Positions 33,279-42,085 of a stretch of DNA of 64,000 nt are shown here, piece by piece (positions within the stretch are counted from its first letter, which is position 1; the number at the start of each line of letters is the position of its first letter). The stretch spans positions 124,001 through 188,000 of the forward strand of contig JANQRS010000029.1 of assembly GCA_028284445.1 (NCBI GenBank), read 5' to 3'. Source of the DNA: Calditrichia bacterium (GTDB lineage Bacteria; Calditrichota; Calditrichia; RBG-13-44-9; J075). The position numbers were made by a program, and so were the translations under genes. The notes beneath the pieces were generated by a model. It was not told the DNA's origin. It did not search any database and saw only the letters and a program-made list of their open reading frames with translations.

Positions 33279-35341
33279 CACGTTGTTCAGGTGATAGATC
33301 AAACATTGATTGGTTGCTATTAGGCCGGTCCTTGATATTCTTGATCACAGCAATTGCTCTTGCAGTCACCGCTGTTCAGGCACAAAGCGAAATATTATCG
33401 TCTGTGCGGGAAGACGGCGCAAGATGGTCATGGGCTATCTCTGCCAGTAATGCCTACAGTCAGAACGGGAGCTCCAGGCAGTGGTACCCCAATACAGATA
33501 TTGATATTTCCATCCGTAGAGGTGGTCTAAATATTGGATCGACCATCTTTTTGAATCAACAGCAGGAGTTTCTCTTTCAGCCGGGTCGCCTGATTATCCG
33601 GGTTGAGGATGAAGAGCATCAGTTCTCGGAAGATACTGATTTCGACAGCAGGCCGGATTTTTATCAAATGAGCCAGCCGGGGAAAGTTTATGCTCAATTC
33701 GCAAACAGGCGAATGCAAGTAACCGGTGCCTTAAACCTGCTGTCCCAACGCTCAGACTTTGAGACGCCGGAGATCGCAACCTCAGTAGACACTTCACTGT
33801 TCGTGATAAACTGGAATCCATTGAGCAAACGCAACTCCTACGTTTTAGGTTCGCTAATTGCCGGGTATTCGATGAGATCGGTAGTATTGCAGGCCGGTCT
33901 GCTCAGCGTTCCCGTTATTCGTTTCGGCGACGCCGGCTTCAGGGACCACTATAGACCTGCTGCACAACTTTTTCTTGGGGCCACCTGGCGATTGAATAAC
34001 TGGGAAATGGCAGGATTGAGCGATTCGAAAAATTGGTCGGTTCATATGAAGCGGACTTTTGACAGCCGTTTTCTTAGCTCGCGCCCTTTGCAGGCAAGCC
34101 TTGGCTTCCAATCCGGACTGACCGGCTTTAACTACCAGGGATTGATGCTAAAGTTCTATATGCCGTTTAACAAGTTTGACCTGACTTTAGGCTATGACGT
34201 TACTCGCCTTGGGGAAAGTTGGGGTAATCGCACGGACTTCCGGCAATGGCAACGCTCTAATAGCTATTCCGGATTTTTCCCCCTGGACCGCAATCTACCG
34301 CACCAGGCTATTTATGCCAAGGTCAGAGTCAGGCTCGATCGCGAAAAGCCCGGATGGCCACTGAGAGTTATAAACCAGCGCTTGCTGCAGCAGCATATTT
34401 TTAGCGCAAAACATGATTTCTATGCACATAACCCGATAGCGATGATCGATATCTTTAATGAAAAGCCCCATACTGTTACTCTGCAGTTGCTTGCTGAAAC
34501 GAGCGATCATACCGCCAGCTTCCGTAGCGAACAGATAACGATCCGTCCGCGGCAAGTGCAGACAGTGCCGGTTTATCTATTTGTTATGGCCAACGAAACC
34601 TTACCGGACGATGGTGTTTCAGAGCAGCTGATCCTCAAAGCAATTATCAATGGCCGCCATCAGGAGCTGTCGGTGATGCCAATTACCATTTATGGCCGTC
34701 GCGCCTGGGATGGACAAACCGCCAGTCTCCGGTATTTTGTGACCCCGGGAGATAGCTATATCAAGAACCGCGCAAAACAGGCCTATCTGACTAGTCTGAG
34801 AAAACTCAGCGATTCACCGGGCCCACGCCGGGATTACGAGCAGCTGCGCAACTTTATCGAACATTTTGGCAAAGCGCTCCACTATATCCCCGACCCAACG
34901 ACAACACTCAGTGTCGATCAGGTCCAATATCCGGCAGAGACATATTCCCGCGGTGGGGGCGATTGCGAAGACATTACTGTTAGTCTTGGCTCGGCCTTGA
35001 TGTCGGTTGGCTATAATACGGTTGTGGTTGATGTGCGTCCTGCGACCCGCGGGCGAGTCTCAATTCCAACGGCAAAAAAGAGCAGCATCGGACATGTGTT
35101 TATGCTGGTAGATACCGGTATTGAGGCTGAACACATGAGCGAAATTGGCCTTAATGAATTTCAAGCTGTGATTCGCCAAAATCAGTTCGGCGTAGATACA
35201 ATCTGGATTGCCATTGAAACCACAGAAGTTAGCAATGGCTTTCAGGCTGCTTTTGACGAGGGAGTACGGCAGTACTACACAGAGGTGATTGAAAAACAGG
35301 GGGTTACGAACGGTAACGTCCATGTCTATGAATTGAATTAG
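33275..35341 (+). CDS. Secreted protein with C-terminal transglutaminase-like domain
   Basis: 688 residues with a signal peptide (LIFLITAIALAVTAVQAQ). Residues about 40-380 are beta-rich with alternating aromatic strands, possibly an outer-membrane barrel-like part; about 385-490 resembles an Ig-like domain. The C-terminal domain has the transglutaminase/cysteine-protease core: Cys564 in RGGGDCEDIT, His607 in IGHVFMLVD and an Asp five residues later. It would cleave or cross-link envelope proteins or peptides. The ATG overlaps the stop codon of the sensor gene (ATGA), so its synthesis is coupled to the regulator, an unusual arrangement for an enzyme. Confidence 0.75.
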   Translation: MTRCSGDRSNIDWLLLGRSLIFLITAIALAVTAVQAQSEILSSVREDGARWSWAISASNAYSQNGSSRQWYPNTDIDISIRRGGLNIGSTIFLNQQQEFLFQPGRLIIRVEDEEHQFSEDTDFDSRPDFYQMSQPGKVYAQFANRRMQVTGALNLLSQRSDFETPEIATSVDTSLFVINWNPLSKRNSYVLGSLIAGYSMRSVVLQAGLLSVPVIRFGDAGFRDHYRPAAQLFLGATWRLNNWEMAGLSDSKNWSVHMKRTFDSRFLSSRPLQASLGFQSGLTGFNYQGLMLKFYMPFNKFDLTLGYDVTRLGESWGNRTDFRQWQRSNSYSGFFPLDRNLPHQAIYAKVRVRLDREKPGWPLRVINQRLLQQHIFSAKHDFYAHNPIAMIDIFNEKPHTVTLQLLAETSDHTASFRSEQITIRPRQVQTVPVYLFVMANETLPDDGVSEQLILKAIINGRHQELSVMPITIYGRRAWDGQTASLRYFVTPGDSYIKNRAKQAYLTSLRKLSDSPGPRRDYEQLRNFIEHFGKALHYIPDPTTTLSVDQVQYPAETYSRGGGDCEDITVSLGSALMSVGYNTVVVDVRPATRGRVSIPTAKKSSIGHVFMLVDTGIEAEHMSEIGLNEFQAVIRQNQFGVDTIWIAIETTEVSNGFQAAFDEGVRQYYTEVIEKQGVTNGNVHVYELN

Positions 35342-35413
35342 CAGGTCATTCGCATTGTTAGCTAATATTGGCATTAGCGGTCTTATGTCTGAATATTCAG
35401 AAGGTTAAGTAGA

Positions 35414-36121
35414 ATGAAAATACGACAGATTTTTTTGATCATGATACTGTTCTCACTCGCTGTCTTTGCTCAGGAAACAGTTTGGGTTAAAGTGGATTCC
35501 GGAAGTGCCCTCTACCTGAATCCCGAGCAGATGCAGTGGACACCGCTTTCAGAGAAACAACAGCTTGTTGCGAAATCGTATCTTATGGTGAAGCCCGAAA
35601 GCAAATTGACAATTTTTGAAGGCACGAATCAGTATGAAATTGGCTCCGATATGTATTTCTACATAGAAGACATTTTTGAACGGGATCGAATGGCTATCGT
35701 GGCCGCACTGACCCGGATTGAAGCGGAGCAATTGCCGCTTACTCCGGCAGCCCCCCAAAAACCGGCAACGGATTCGCGAACCATCGGACTTACATATGGA
35801 AAGACGTTTACCGCCAATTCCTCTGTCGATATACCTTATGAACAGGAACGGTTGAATGCATATAACTGGTTCCATAGCCGTGGATACCACGGTCAAGCAC
35901 TTCTCATATTGAAGCGCATGATGACGAAATTTCCCAAATCATACCTTGAGGAAAAGTATTCCGAGCAACTTTTTTCTCTGTATGATCAACTGAAGCTTTA
36001 CGGCTTCCTGCTCGATGAATCAACGCGCCTCTTGGTTCAAACCAAAGCTGAGCCGTTTCGGCAGCGCGTGTCGGCGTGGAATGAGCTTGCCAAGGAGCAG
36101 CTCATTAAAGCAAAGCAGTAG
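35414..36121 (+). CDS. Periplasmic protein of unknown function, possible FecR-like fold
   Basis: 235 residues with a signal peptide ending VFAQE. Residues about 25-95 (VKVDSGSALYLNPEQMQW, SKLTIFEGTNQYEIGSDMYF) resemble the beta-rich FecR-type domain, which often accompanies CHASE2 proteins; this is a weak resemblance. The rest is helical with TPR-like spacing (NWFHSRGYHGQALLILKRMM). It is the last gene of the sensor operon, followed by a family-B palindrome. Possible role: carrier or sensor partner in the periplasm. Confidence 0.65.
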   Translation: MKIRQIFLIMILFSLAVFAQETVWVKVDSGSALYLNPEQMQWTPLSEKQQLVAKSYLMVKPESKLTIFEGTNQYEIGSDMYFYIEDIFERDRMAIVAALTRIEAEQLPLTPAAPQKPATDSRTIGLTYGKTFTANSSVDIPYEQERLNAYNWFHSRGYHGQALLILKRMMTKFPKSYLEEKYSEQLFSLYDQLKLYGFLLDESTRLLVQTKAEPFRQRVSAWNELAKEQLIKAKQ

Positions 36122-36141
36122 AGGCAAGGATAGCATCACGC

Positions 36142-36184
36142 ACATCCTCCTGTATCCCCCTTCGAAGGGGAAGCAGGGGGATGT
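36142..36184. repeat. Palindrome family B, copy 2
   Basis: ACATCCTCCTGTATCCCCC and GGGGAAGCAGGGGGATGT flank TTCGAA, 20 bp after the sensor operon. A few mismatches and a one-base indel distinguish it from the copy at 29799. It may terminate transcription from the left. Confidence 0.85.
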
Positions 36185-36198
36185 TTCGTTTGAGGCAT

Positions 36199-36227
36199 AA
36201 AAAAACCGGACGGCCGAAGCCGTCCGG
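36199..36227 (-). terminator. Intrinsic terminator of the protease/barrel gene
   Basis: On the minus strand CCGGACGGC and GCCGTCCGG form a perfect nine-base-pair stem closed by a TTCG tetraloop, followed by seven T. It lies 41 bp beyond the stop codon of the large minus-strand gene. Confidence 0.95.
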
Positions 36228-36268
36228 AGGAGGAGCTGAGGTATGGATATGAGGGTTTTTTATACGTC

Positions 36269-39200
36269 TTAGAAAAAGGTGCCGATTGAGAACAACTGCA
36301 CCGGACTGCCGACATCCTGCAGATTTGTCGGCCAGGCCAAATCATACTTTAGGGCAAAGAAGCCGAGATTGAAGCGCGCACCCACGCCAAAGGCACTGTT
36401 CAGGTCGTTCAATCGGAAGCCGCCCTCGGTTGTAAACGGCTGGAATGATTCGCTGATAAAACCCGGCGCGTCAATGCCCCAGGCGGCGGCAGCATCAACA
36501 AATGCTGCCCCGCTGAGGAAATCGGCTTGCGGTGGTGCAAAGAACAGCAGCGGAAAGCGGTATTCCACGTTACTAAAGAAGAATTTCGTTCCCAGTAAAT
36601 CGTTGAAATCGGCGCCACGATACGTATAGGGACCACCAATGCCAAACACCTGGGCGTCACGGCCATAGCTGGCGCCACCGGTTAAACGCACGGCAATTGC
36701 CGAGCGCGTATTGACATTGAAGTAGCGGCGATAGTCACCGATCACGTTGGTAAATTGAAAATCCTTGGTTGTTGTTTCGACCGACAAGCGAGTGCGGGTA
36801 CCGCTCAATGGGCCGATATATCCGTAGACTGCATTGTCTTTCACATAAGCCGCACCTACCTGACCAAAGCTAAAATTGTTAAGGTCAACAGATTCTTCAT
36901 CAAGTTGGCCGCGCCTGTTGATGCCTTGAACGACACCATCCTGATCCACCCAGGTAAATCCACCAAACAATTCTACCCGCGAGAAGCGGCTGAACGGATA
37001 AGAGATCAATCCATTGGCTCCGCGGAAAGTATTGCGGATAAAGCCCAGTTGGTTAAATGATACGAATGACGTATAGCCATAATTGCTCTGGAATAGCTGC
37101 ACACCGTAGGTGAAGCGATTACCCTGGTTGAAATAGGTCAGACCGAAATCGGAATGCAGCGGGTTGCTGAACTGCAGAGCCGTGGACAGCAACAGATTTT
37201 GATTGCCGAGCATGTCCTGAAAAAGGAACTGTGCTGCGCCAACCGAGCCGAAGAATCCGCCAAAACTAGCGCCGACTGCAATATTGCTCAACTTCAGGCT
37301 GCGGCTGTAGGCTTTCTTCTCCAGCGAATCTACTTCTTCCAGTGCATAATCTTCGTAGAGCACATTGGCATCCGGCAGGCGCGGACTTAGCAGAACCGGT
37401 GCATCCGCAACTGTATTAGCAGCAAGCATGACCTCTGTTGTATCACCATTGCCGGCGGCTGTGGCCGGTTGACCCTTGACTGGTTCGGTTACCTTAACCG
37501 GGTCAGCACCGAGGGTGATTTCCGGCAGATCTACGCTAAGATCCATCTTATAAAGATGCCAGCCGATATCTTCGAAAGCGGAAAAGACCATCACGTTGCC
37601 ATTAGCCGACCAGCTAAATGCCGGTGTGGTCTCAGTAATACCGGACACGCCATTTTCGAGATTGGTGACCTGTGTGAGCTCTTTCGTGCCAAGATCCATA
37701 CGGAATATATTGGAGATACCGAGATGATCAGACACGAAGGCCAGCTCACCGGCATCCGGTGACCATTGCGGACTGATCACGTTGCCATCCAGTTGCGTTA
37801 ACAACTCAACAGTGCCATCATCCAGCGAGTAAGCTGCCAGGTCGAGGTCACCAAAGAGCAATTTCTCTGTGTCTGTGCCGACACCCATGTCTGTTGCAAA
37901 GACAATTCTATCACCCTTGGGGGACCATTGCGGATGCAGAACAGAAAACTTGTTGTCCGTTAGCTGCTTAAGGTCGCCGGAATCAATATTGATGCGATAG
38001 AGATTTGATATGCCACCGAGTATGCCCACAAAGGCCAACTGCGTGGCATCCGGGGAAAATGTTGGCGACAAAATGCCGTTCAATTCATCAAACAAATACT
38101 TGTGGACAATCTTGCGACTTGCCGGATCCATGATATAAATGGCATCGTCCTTACCGGATTTGGAAACAAAGGAGATCAGCTTGCCATCGAGTGACCAGCT
38201 AATGGCGGTATCGAAGAAACGCAGGGCTTCGAAGCTCTTGCTGGCGCCGCCACTAAGCAATTTCTCATCAGTGCGCTGTCCATTTTTATCACTGATAATA
38301 AAGATGTCTTCGTTCAGGTTCTTATTGGCGATATAAGCGATGTCTTGCCCGTCCGGACTAACCGACGGCACCAGGTTCATGCGATGAACGAAGCTTTCCC
38401 GTCCAGTCAACAGCTCGGCGATCTCGCTCGGTTTCTGAAATTGAATGGTTGAGTCTGCCGGTGAGGTGAGTTGGCGTGCATGCGCATGCCAGGCTTTGGT
38501 CAACTGCTCGTTGTCCATATCGAGGATCTTCTTGACAGCCACTTCCATTTTTCCGCTGCGTACGGCCAGCTTGAATAATTCACCCACTTTGTCTTTGCCG
38601 TGGGTTTCTCCGATGTAGTGCCAGAGCGACTGTCCAAGGCGATACACGCGGATATCACGGGTGCGATTGAGTTGGTCAACCGTTAACAGGTTGCCCTGTA
38701 GCAGTCCGTCACGCATCCACATGCGGGTGACATTGTCCATACCATTGGAAACGTACTCTGCCATGCCTTCAACCACCCACAATGGGGGATTAAAGCGGCG
38801 ATTGGCATGCTCGCTTCTCAACATGATGTCGAATTGAAAGGCGTGAACCAATTCGTGAACCAGAACGTGATGAAATTGCCGATACGATCCGGTAATCGGC
38901 AATACAACCCGATTGCGCAGGCCTTCCGTTACACCACGCGTCCCTTCACCGATCATGCCGCCAATGACGTTCGTTTGCTGAAAGTCATTCATGGAGGCAT
39001 AGAGAATTAGCGGAATGCGATCTTTAATTTTGTGGGAAAGCACTTCGCTTAGATAATCATATCCGCGTTCTGCCATTCGTGCTGCATCCCGGGCAGCTTC
39101 TTCTTTTTCCGGGTAGTAATGCACATCAAAATGTTCCGTGCGGAAGACAGACCAATCGAAGTCTTTATAGTGGACTTTATTTTGGCCGAATTGATAGCCG

Positions 39201-39283
39201 GCCTGAGGCCAAAGAGGCGTTACTGCTAATATAATGATTGCCGCAAAAACGGCTTTAAAAACAAACTTTATGCGTAAAGGCAT
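36269..39283 (-). CDS. Outer-membrane metallopeptidase-like / TolB propeller / beta-barrel fusion
   Basis: 1004 residues with a signal peptide (VFKAVFAAIIILAVTPLWPQA). An N-terminal gluzincin-like peptidase domain at about 35-270 has the zinc motif HELVHAF and the downstream glutamate in VVEGMAEYVSNG. A TolB/WD40-like propeller follows at about 300-590 (VSPDGQDIAYIAN, WSLDGKLISFVS, FSPDATQLAFVG, WSPKGDRIVFAT, WSPDAGELAFVS). The last 320 residues look like an outer-membrane barrel of the BamA/D15 type (YTYRGADFNDLLGTKFFFSNVEYRFPL). It would display or secrete a protease at the outer membrane; the substrate is unknown. The ATG at 39283 has GGAGGA eight bases upstream. Confidence 0.88.
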   Translation of the reverse strand: MPLRIKFVFKAVFAAIIILAVTPLWPQAGYQFGQNKVHYKDFDWSVFRTEHFDVHYYPEKEEAARDAARMAERGYDYLSEVLSHKIKDRIPLILYASMNDFQQTNVIGGMIGEGTRGVTEGLRNRVVLPITGSYRQFHHVLVHELVHAFQFDIMLRSEHANRRFNPPLWVVEGMAEYVSNGMDNVTRMWMRDGLLQGNLLTVDQLNRTRDIRVYRLGQSLWHYIGETHGKDKVGELFKLAVRSGKMEVAVKKILDMDNEQLTKAWHAHARQLTSPADSTIQFQKPSEIAELLTGRESFVHRMNLVPSVSPDGQDIAYIANKNLNEDIFIISDKNGQRTDEKLLSGGASKSFEALRFFDTAISWSLDGKLISFVSKSGKDDAIYIMDPASRKIVHKYLFDELNGILSPTFSPDATQLAFVGILGGISNLYRINIDSGDLKQLTDNKFSVLHPQWSPKGDRIVFATDMGVGTDTEKLLFGDLDLAAYSLDDGTVELLTQLDGNVISPQWSPDAGELAFVSDHLGISNIFRMDLGTKELTQVTNLENGVSGITETTPAFSWSANGNVMVFSAFEDIGWHLYKMDLSVDLPEITLGADPVKVTEPVKGQPATAAGNGDTTEVMLAANTVADAPVLLSPRLPDANVLYEDYALEEVDSLEKKAYSRSLKLSNIAVGASFGGFFGSVGAAQFLFQDMLGNQNLLLSTALQFSNPLHSDFGLTYFNQGNRFTYGVQLFQSNYGYTSFVSFNQLGFIRNTFRGANGLISYPFSRFSRVELFGGFTWVDQDGVVQGINRRGQLDEESVDLNNFSFGQVGAAYVKDNAVYGYIGPLSGTRTRLSVETTTKDFQFTNVIGDYRRYFNVNTRSAIAVRLTGGASYGRDAQVFGIGGPYTYRGADFNDLLGTKFFFSNVEYRFPLLFFAPPQADFLSGAAFVDAAAAWGIDAPGFISESFQPFTTEGGFRLNDLNSAFGVGARFNLGFFALKYDLAWPTNLQDVGSPVQLFSIGTFF

Positions 39284-39680
39284 CGGTTTATTCCTCCGGT
39301 TTTTCAGTTTCAAGTGGAAGATGTTCTCTGTAGCCGAATGCCTATAGATGCTCCTGGTTAAAGGGTTTTGTTCTTATTTGTTCTATCTATTAAATGCAAA
39401 AGTTCCGGAAAAGTTGTCCCCAAACTATATCCTGATTCTAACATATTCTTCACAGGGTGGACTGTCCGTAACTGATGTTACTTTTCAAGATCCGGCAGAT
39501 GATTCCAAATCAATCCCCATTTAATTCGGCTGCTCAGATCTTTCTATTATTCATTGGACAGCGCCATTCATCGGTCTATTCCCGACAATTTATTCTTTGA
39601 CGAAATGGTGGATGGAATCATTTACATACCCTGGAAAAAAATGTTATGTGCTCTATTTGGCATGTTGGAAGGTGTGTACC

Positions 39681-39744
39681 ATTGAAGGATTGAAGGATTG
39701 AAGGATTGAAGGATTGAAGGATTGAAGGATTGAAGGATTGAAAC
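39681..39744. repeat. Octamer tandem array ATTGAAGG, 7 copies
   Basis: Seven exact copies of ATTGAAGG (39681-39736) and a final ATTGAAAC. Unlike the other octamer arrays it lies in a gap between divergent genes, not at a gene end. The unit shares the TTGA core with the others. Confidence 0.95.
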
Positions 39745-39800
39745 GTTAATACGTTTTGAGTTGGTTGCGCAAACGGCCCACGATGCTTCATTTCGCCATT

Positions 39801-40140
39801 TTCATGTCGCACAAGTTCGCCTCAAGCAAACATCTGCCTGCACTATGCAACGGCTCCGCCGTTAAATTCGCTATTTGACATTTTGCATTTGTCATTTGAC
39901 ATTCGTCGTTTTCATTTCGCACAAGTTCGCCTCAAGCAAACATCTGCCTGCACTATGCAACGGCTCCGTCGTTAAATTCGCTATTTGACATTTTGCATTT
40001 GTCGTTCGACATTCGTCATTTGTCATTCGACATTTTCATATCACACAAGTTCGCCTCAAGCGAACATCTGCCTGCACTATGCAACGGCTTCGCCGTTAAA
40101 TTCGCTATTTGACATTTTGCATTTGTCATTTGTCATTCTC
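39801..40140. repeat. Three tandem copies of a 110-124-bp repeat
   Basis: Copies begin near 39801, 39911 and 40035. Each contains CACAAGTTCGCCTCAAGC, AACATCTGCCTGCACTATG, a small hairpin AACGGC-N3-GCCGTT and TTCGCTATTTGACATTTTGC, followed by variable runs of GTCATTTGACATTCG-like units. Copy length varies with those runs. No reading frame of note is present, and nothing else is visible between 39284 and 40254 apart from the octamer array. Confidence 0.9.
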
Positions 40141-40254
40141 TTTCCATTGCCACTGCCACTGCCCACTCGATTTTTCATATCTATTGGCATAACTCAAGTT
40201 TGTACTGTAAATTTAATAGGAGTTTAGAATCGGCTACCAAACTTCAGGCTCAAT

Positions 40255-40854
40255 ATGATGATGCAGCGGCAAAAAACCGCGGCTGTTTTCCTTGATCGGG
40301 ACGGAACGATCAACGTTGACAGCGGATATCCCGACTCGGCGGAAAAAATTGAACTACTTCCGGGTGTTATTGAGGCGGTGCGACAGCTCAATGATCTGGG
40401 CGCGAATGTCTTTATTGTGACCAACCAAAGCGGGGTTGCCCGGGGAATTATGACCGAAGAAACGGTTCGCCGTATTAATCTCAATGTCCGCCGGCGCTTT
40501 GCAGAAAAAGGCGCTATGATTGTTAAGGCTTACTATTGCCCACACCATCCTGAAGGCATCGTCGAAGCATACCGCAAAAGATGCCTTTGTCGCAAACCCA
40601 TGCCGGGATTGATTAACCTTGCTGCGGACGAGCACAATGTCGATTTACAGCGTGCCGTTATGGTTGGCGATAAGCTCAGTGATATTGGTGCCGGAAAAAA
40701 AGCAGGCGTGAAAACGGTGCTGGTATTAACCGGGGAAGGTGAAGCATCAAAGAAAAAAGCAGCTGCGCTTTCGAAAGAAAATCAGCCGGATCAAGTGGCT
40801 GATGATTTACTGGCTGCCGTCAAAATTATTGAAGACAACAATTGGCTTCAGTAG
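40255..40854 (+). CDS. gmhB: D-glycero-D-manno-heptose 1,7-bisphosphate 7-phosphatase
   Basis: 199 residues. HAD-type phosphatase with the nucleophile motif FLDRDGTIN, the threonine motif VTNQSG, the zinc-binding YYCPHHPEG and RCLCRKP (Cys-His-Cys-Cys) characteristic of GmhB, and the acidic VGDKLSDIGAG. It removes the 7-phosphate in ADP-heptose synthesis for the lipopolysaccharide inner core, which supports an outer membrane. No other heptose gene is adjacent. The related histidinol-phosphatase activity cannot be excluded. Three ATG codons in a row begin the frame; which one is used is unclear. Confidence 0.9.
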   Translation: MMMQRQKTAAVFLDRDGTINVDSGYPDSAEKIELLPGVIEAVRQLNDLGANVFIVTNQSGVARGIMTEETVRRINLNVRRRFAEKGAMIVKAYYCPHHPEGIVEAYRKRCLCRKPMPGLINLAADEHNVDLQRAVMVGDKLSDIGAGKKAGVKTVLVLTGEGEASKKKAAALSKENQPDQVADDLLAAVKIIEDNNWLQ

Positions 40855-40858
40855 CCCG

Positions 40859-41200
40859 CTATTCAGAAGAAAGCCCCATTTGCTCCTTGCCCCAAATCGT
40901 CATTTGATCAATGATAGGCAAAAGCGTTTCTCCAAAATCGGTAATGTAATACTCTACCCGTGGCGGAATTTCCGCAAAAATTTTTCTTTCCAGAATACCA
41001 TCTGCTTCAAGTTCGCGAAGCTGTTTTGTTAGCATCTGTTTGCTAATACCGCTAATGCCGCGATGCATAATACCGAAGCGATTGCCGCCATTTCGTATCA
41101 GGTAAATGATGACCGGCTTCCATTTTCCGCCAATCTTGCTCATGCAATAAGTGACCGGGCAATTCACCGGCTTCAGTTCGATGTCGGGTTTTTTGTCCAT
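40859..41200 (-). CDS. HxlR-family transcriptional regulator
   Basis: 113 residues. Winged-helix regulator with the family hallmarks CPVTYCMSKIGGKWKPVIIYLI at the N-terminus, ISKQMLTKQLRELEADGIL for the recognition helix and wing, and RVEYYITDFGETLLPII. HxlR proteins often sense reactive electrophiles or oxidants through the N-terminal cysteine present here. AAAGG precedes the ATG. It is divergent from the secreted-protein gene at 41351, with a palindromic site between. Confidence 0.9.
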   Translation of the reverse strand: MDKKPDIELKPVNCPVTYCMSKIGGKWKPVIIYLIRNGGNRFGIMHRGISGISKQMLTKQLRELEADGILERKIFAEIPPRVEYYITDFGETLLPIIDQMTIWGKEQMGLSSE

Positions 41201-41232
41201 CTAGAAACCTTTTAAGTCTATGAAAAACAATA

Positions 41233-41254
41233 ATAGTCATAAAAACATGACTAT
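41233..41254. promoter_or_regulatory. Candidate HxlR operator
   Basis: ATAGTCAT and ATGACTAT are perfect inverted arms around AAAAAC, 33 bp upstream of the regulator's start codon and 97 bp before the divergent gene. A further half-site-like GTGACTA follows at about 41267. Assignment is by position and symmetry. Confidence 0.6.
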
Positions 41255-41350
41255 AGCATTAAATTGTGACTACTTGTCAAAATTAGACAAATATACCATC
41301 TTTCTCCCGCAATTACAAACAAGCATATGAATCGTAAAACGGGGGCAAAG

Positions 41351-42016
41351 ATGAAAAGCGCCAATGTCTTGAATCTAATTTTGAAAGGAGTCCTGATCGT
41401 GTTAATGACAATTGCCAGTGGTTTCGGCCAGACTAAAATGAAAGACCCTAAAACGCTGGATGAAGTGAAGAAATACGCCTTGGGAGAATGGGAAAGCCTG
41501 AGTGTGGAATTACGTCCCACCGAAGATCGAGCGGGTACCGGTAAGGTGACGCCAACATACTTGCGCCGACATTTCAATTTTCTACCGGATGACAAATTTG
41601 TTGGTACAATTACCCTTTATGCAGATAACTACGGCCAAATTCCGCTGATGGAATTCGAATTTAAAGGGCATTTGAAGTGGCATGATGAACACCCGATTGC
41701 TGAGGGTGCCTGGCGTCTTGATTATGTCCTGGACGAAGGATTTGGCGTCACGCCTTTAAATCCACAGGCCGCTGAAATGCTGAACCAGGTGCCGGTAGAA
41801 GGTATTTCACCCTTCGAAAGTGGGGTAAAGCAGGACATCCTCAAGAAGGCCTTTCCGATGTTCCATATTCAGGAAGGACAGGTCGTATCGGATTATGACT
41901 TGATCTACTTTACTCATGGCATGTTGTTTATGGGGGCCAAGCACGTCGACGGTACGCCATTTGACAAGCCGGAAAATCGCCCGCATCAACTGCAGATTCC
42001 CTTGAAGCGGAAGTAA
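41351..42016 (+). CDS. Secreted protein of unknown function, divergent from the HxlR gene
   Basis: 221 residues with a signal peptide (LILKGVLIVLMTIASGFGQ). The mature part is beta-rich (LGEWESLSVELRPTEDRAG, FVGTITLYADNYGQIPLMEF, EGAWRLDYVLDEGFGVTP), which would suit a calycin-like barrel, but no family is recognised with certainty. The chosen ATG follows GGGGG. As the only gene divergent from the regulator it is the likely HxlR target. Confidence 0.7.
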   Translation: MKSANVLNLILKGVLIVLMTIASGFGQTKMKDPKTLDEVKKYALGEWESLSVELRPTEDRAGTGKVTPTYLRRHFNFLPDDKFVGTITLYADNYGQIPLMEFEFKGHLKWHDEHPIAEGAWRLDYVLDEGFGVTPLNPQAAEMLNQVPVEGISPFESGVKQDILKKAFPMFHIQEGQVVSDYDLIYFTHGMLFMGAKHVDGTPFDKPENRPHQLQIPLKRK

Positions 42017-42039
42017 ATGACTCTCTTGGCGAGAAGCGC

Positions 42040-42083
42040 AACATCCCCCTGAATCCCCCTTCGAAGGGACGCAGGGGGATGTT
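42040..42083. repeat. Palindrome family B, copy 3
   Basis: AACATCCCCCTGAATCCCCC and GGGACGCAGGGGGATGTT flank TTCGAA. It fills the 69-bp gap between two convergent stop codons (42016 and 42086), so it is well placed as a two-way terminator. Confidence 0.9.
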
Positions 42084-42085
42084 CA

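Noticed and set aside
39801..40140. CRISPR array
   Set aside because: Only three units, with repeats longer than the variable parts, no 25-40-bp repeats with unique spacers and no cas genes.
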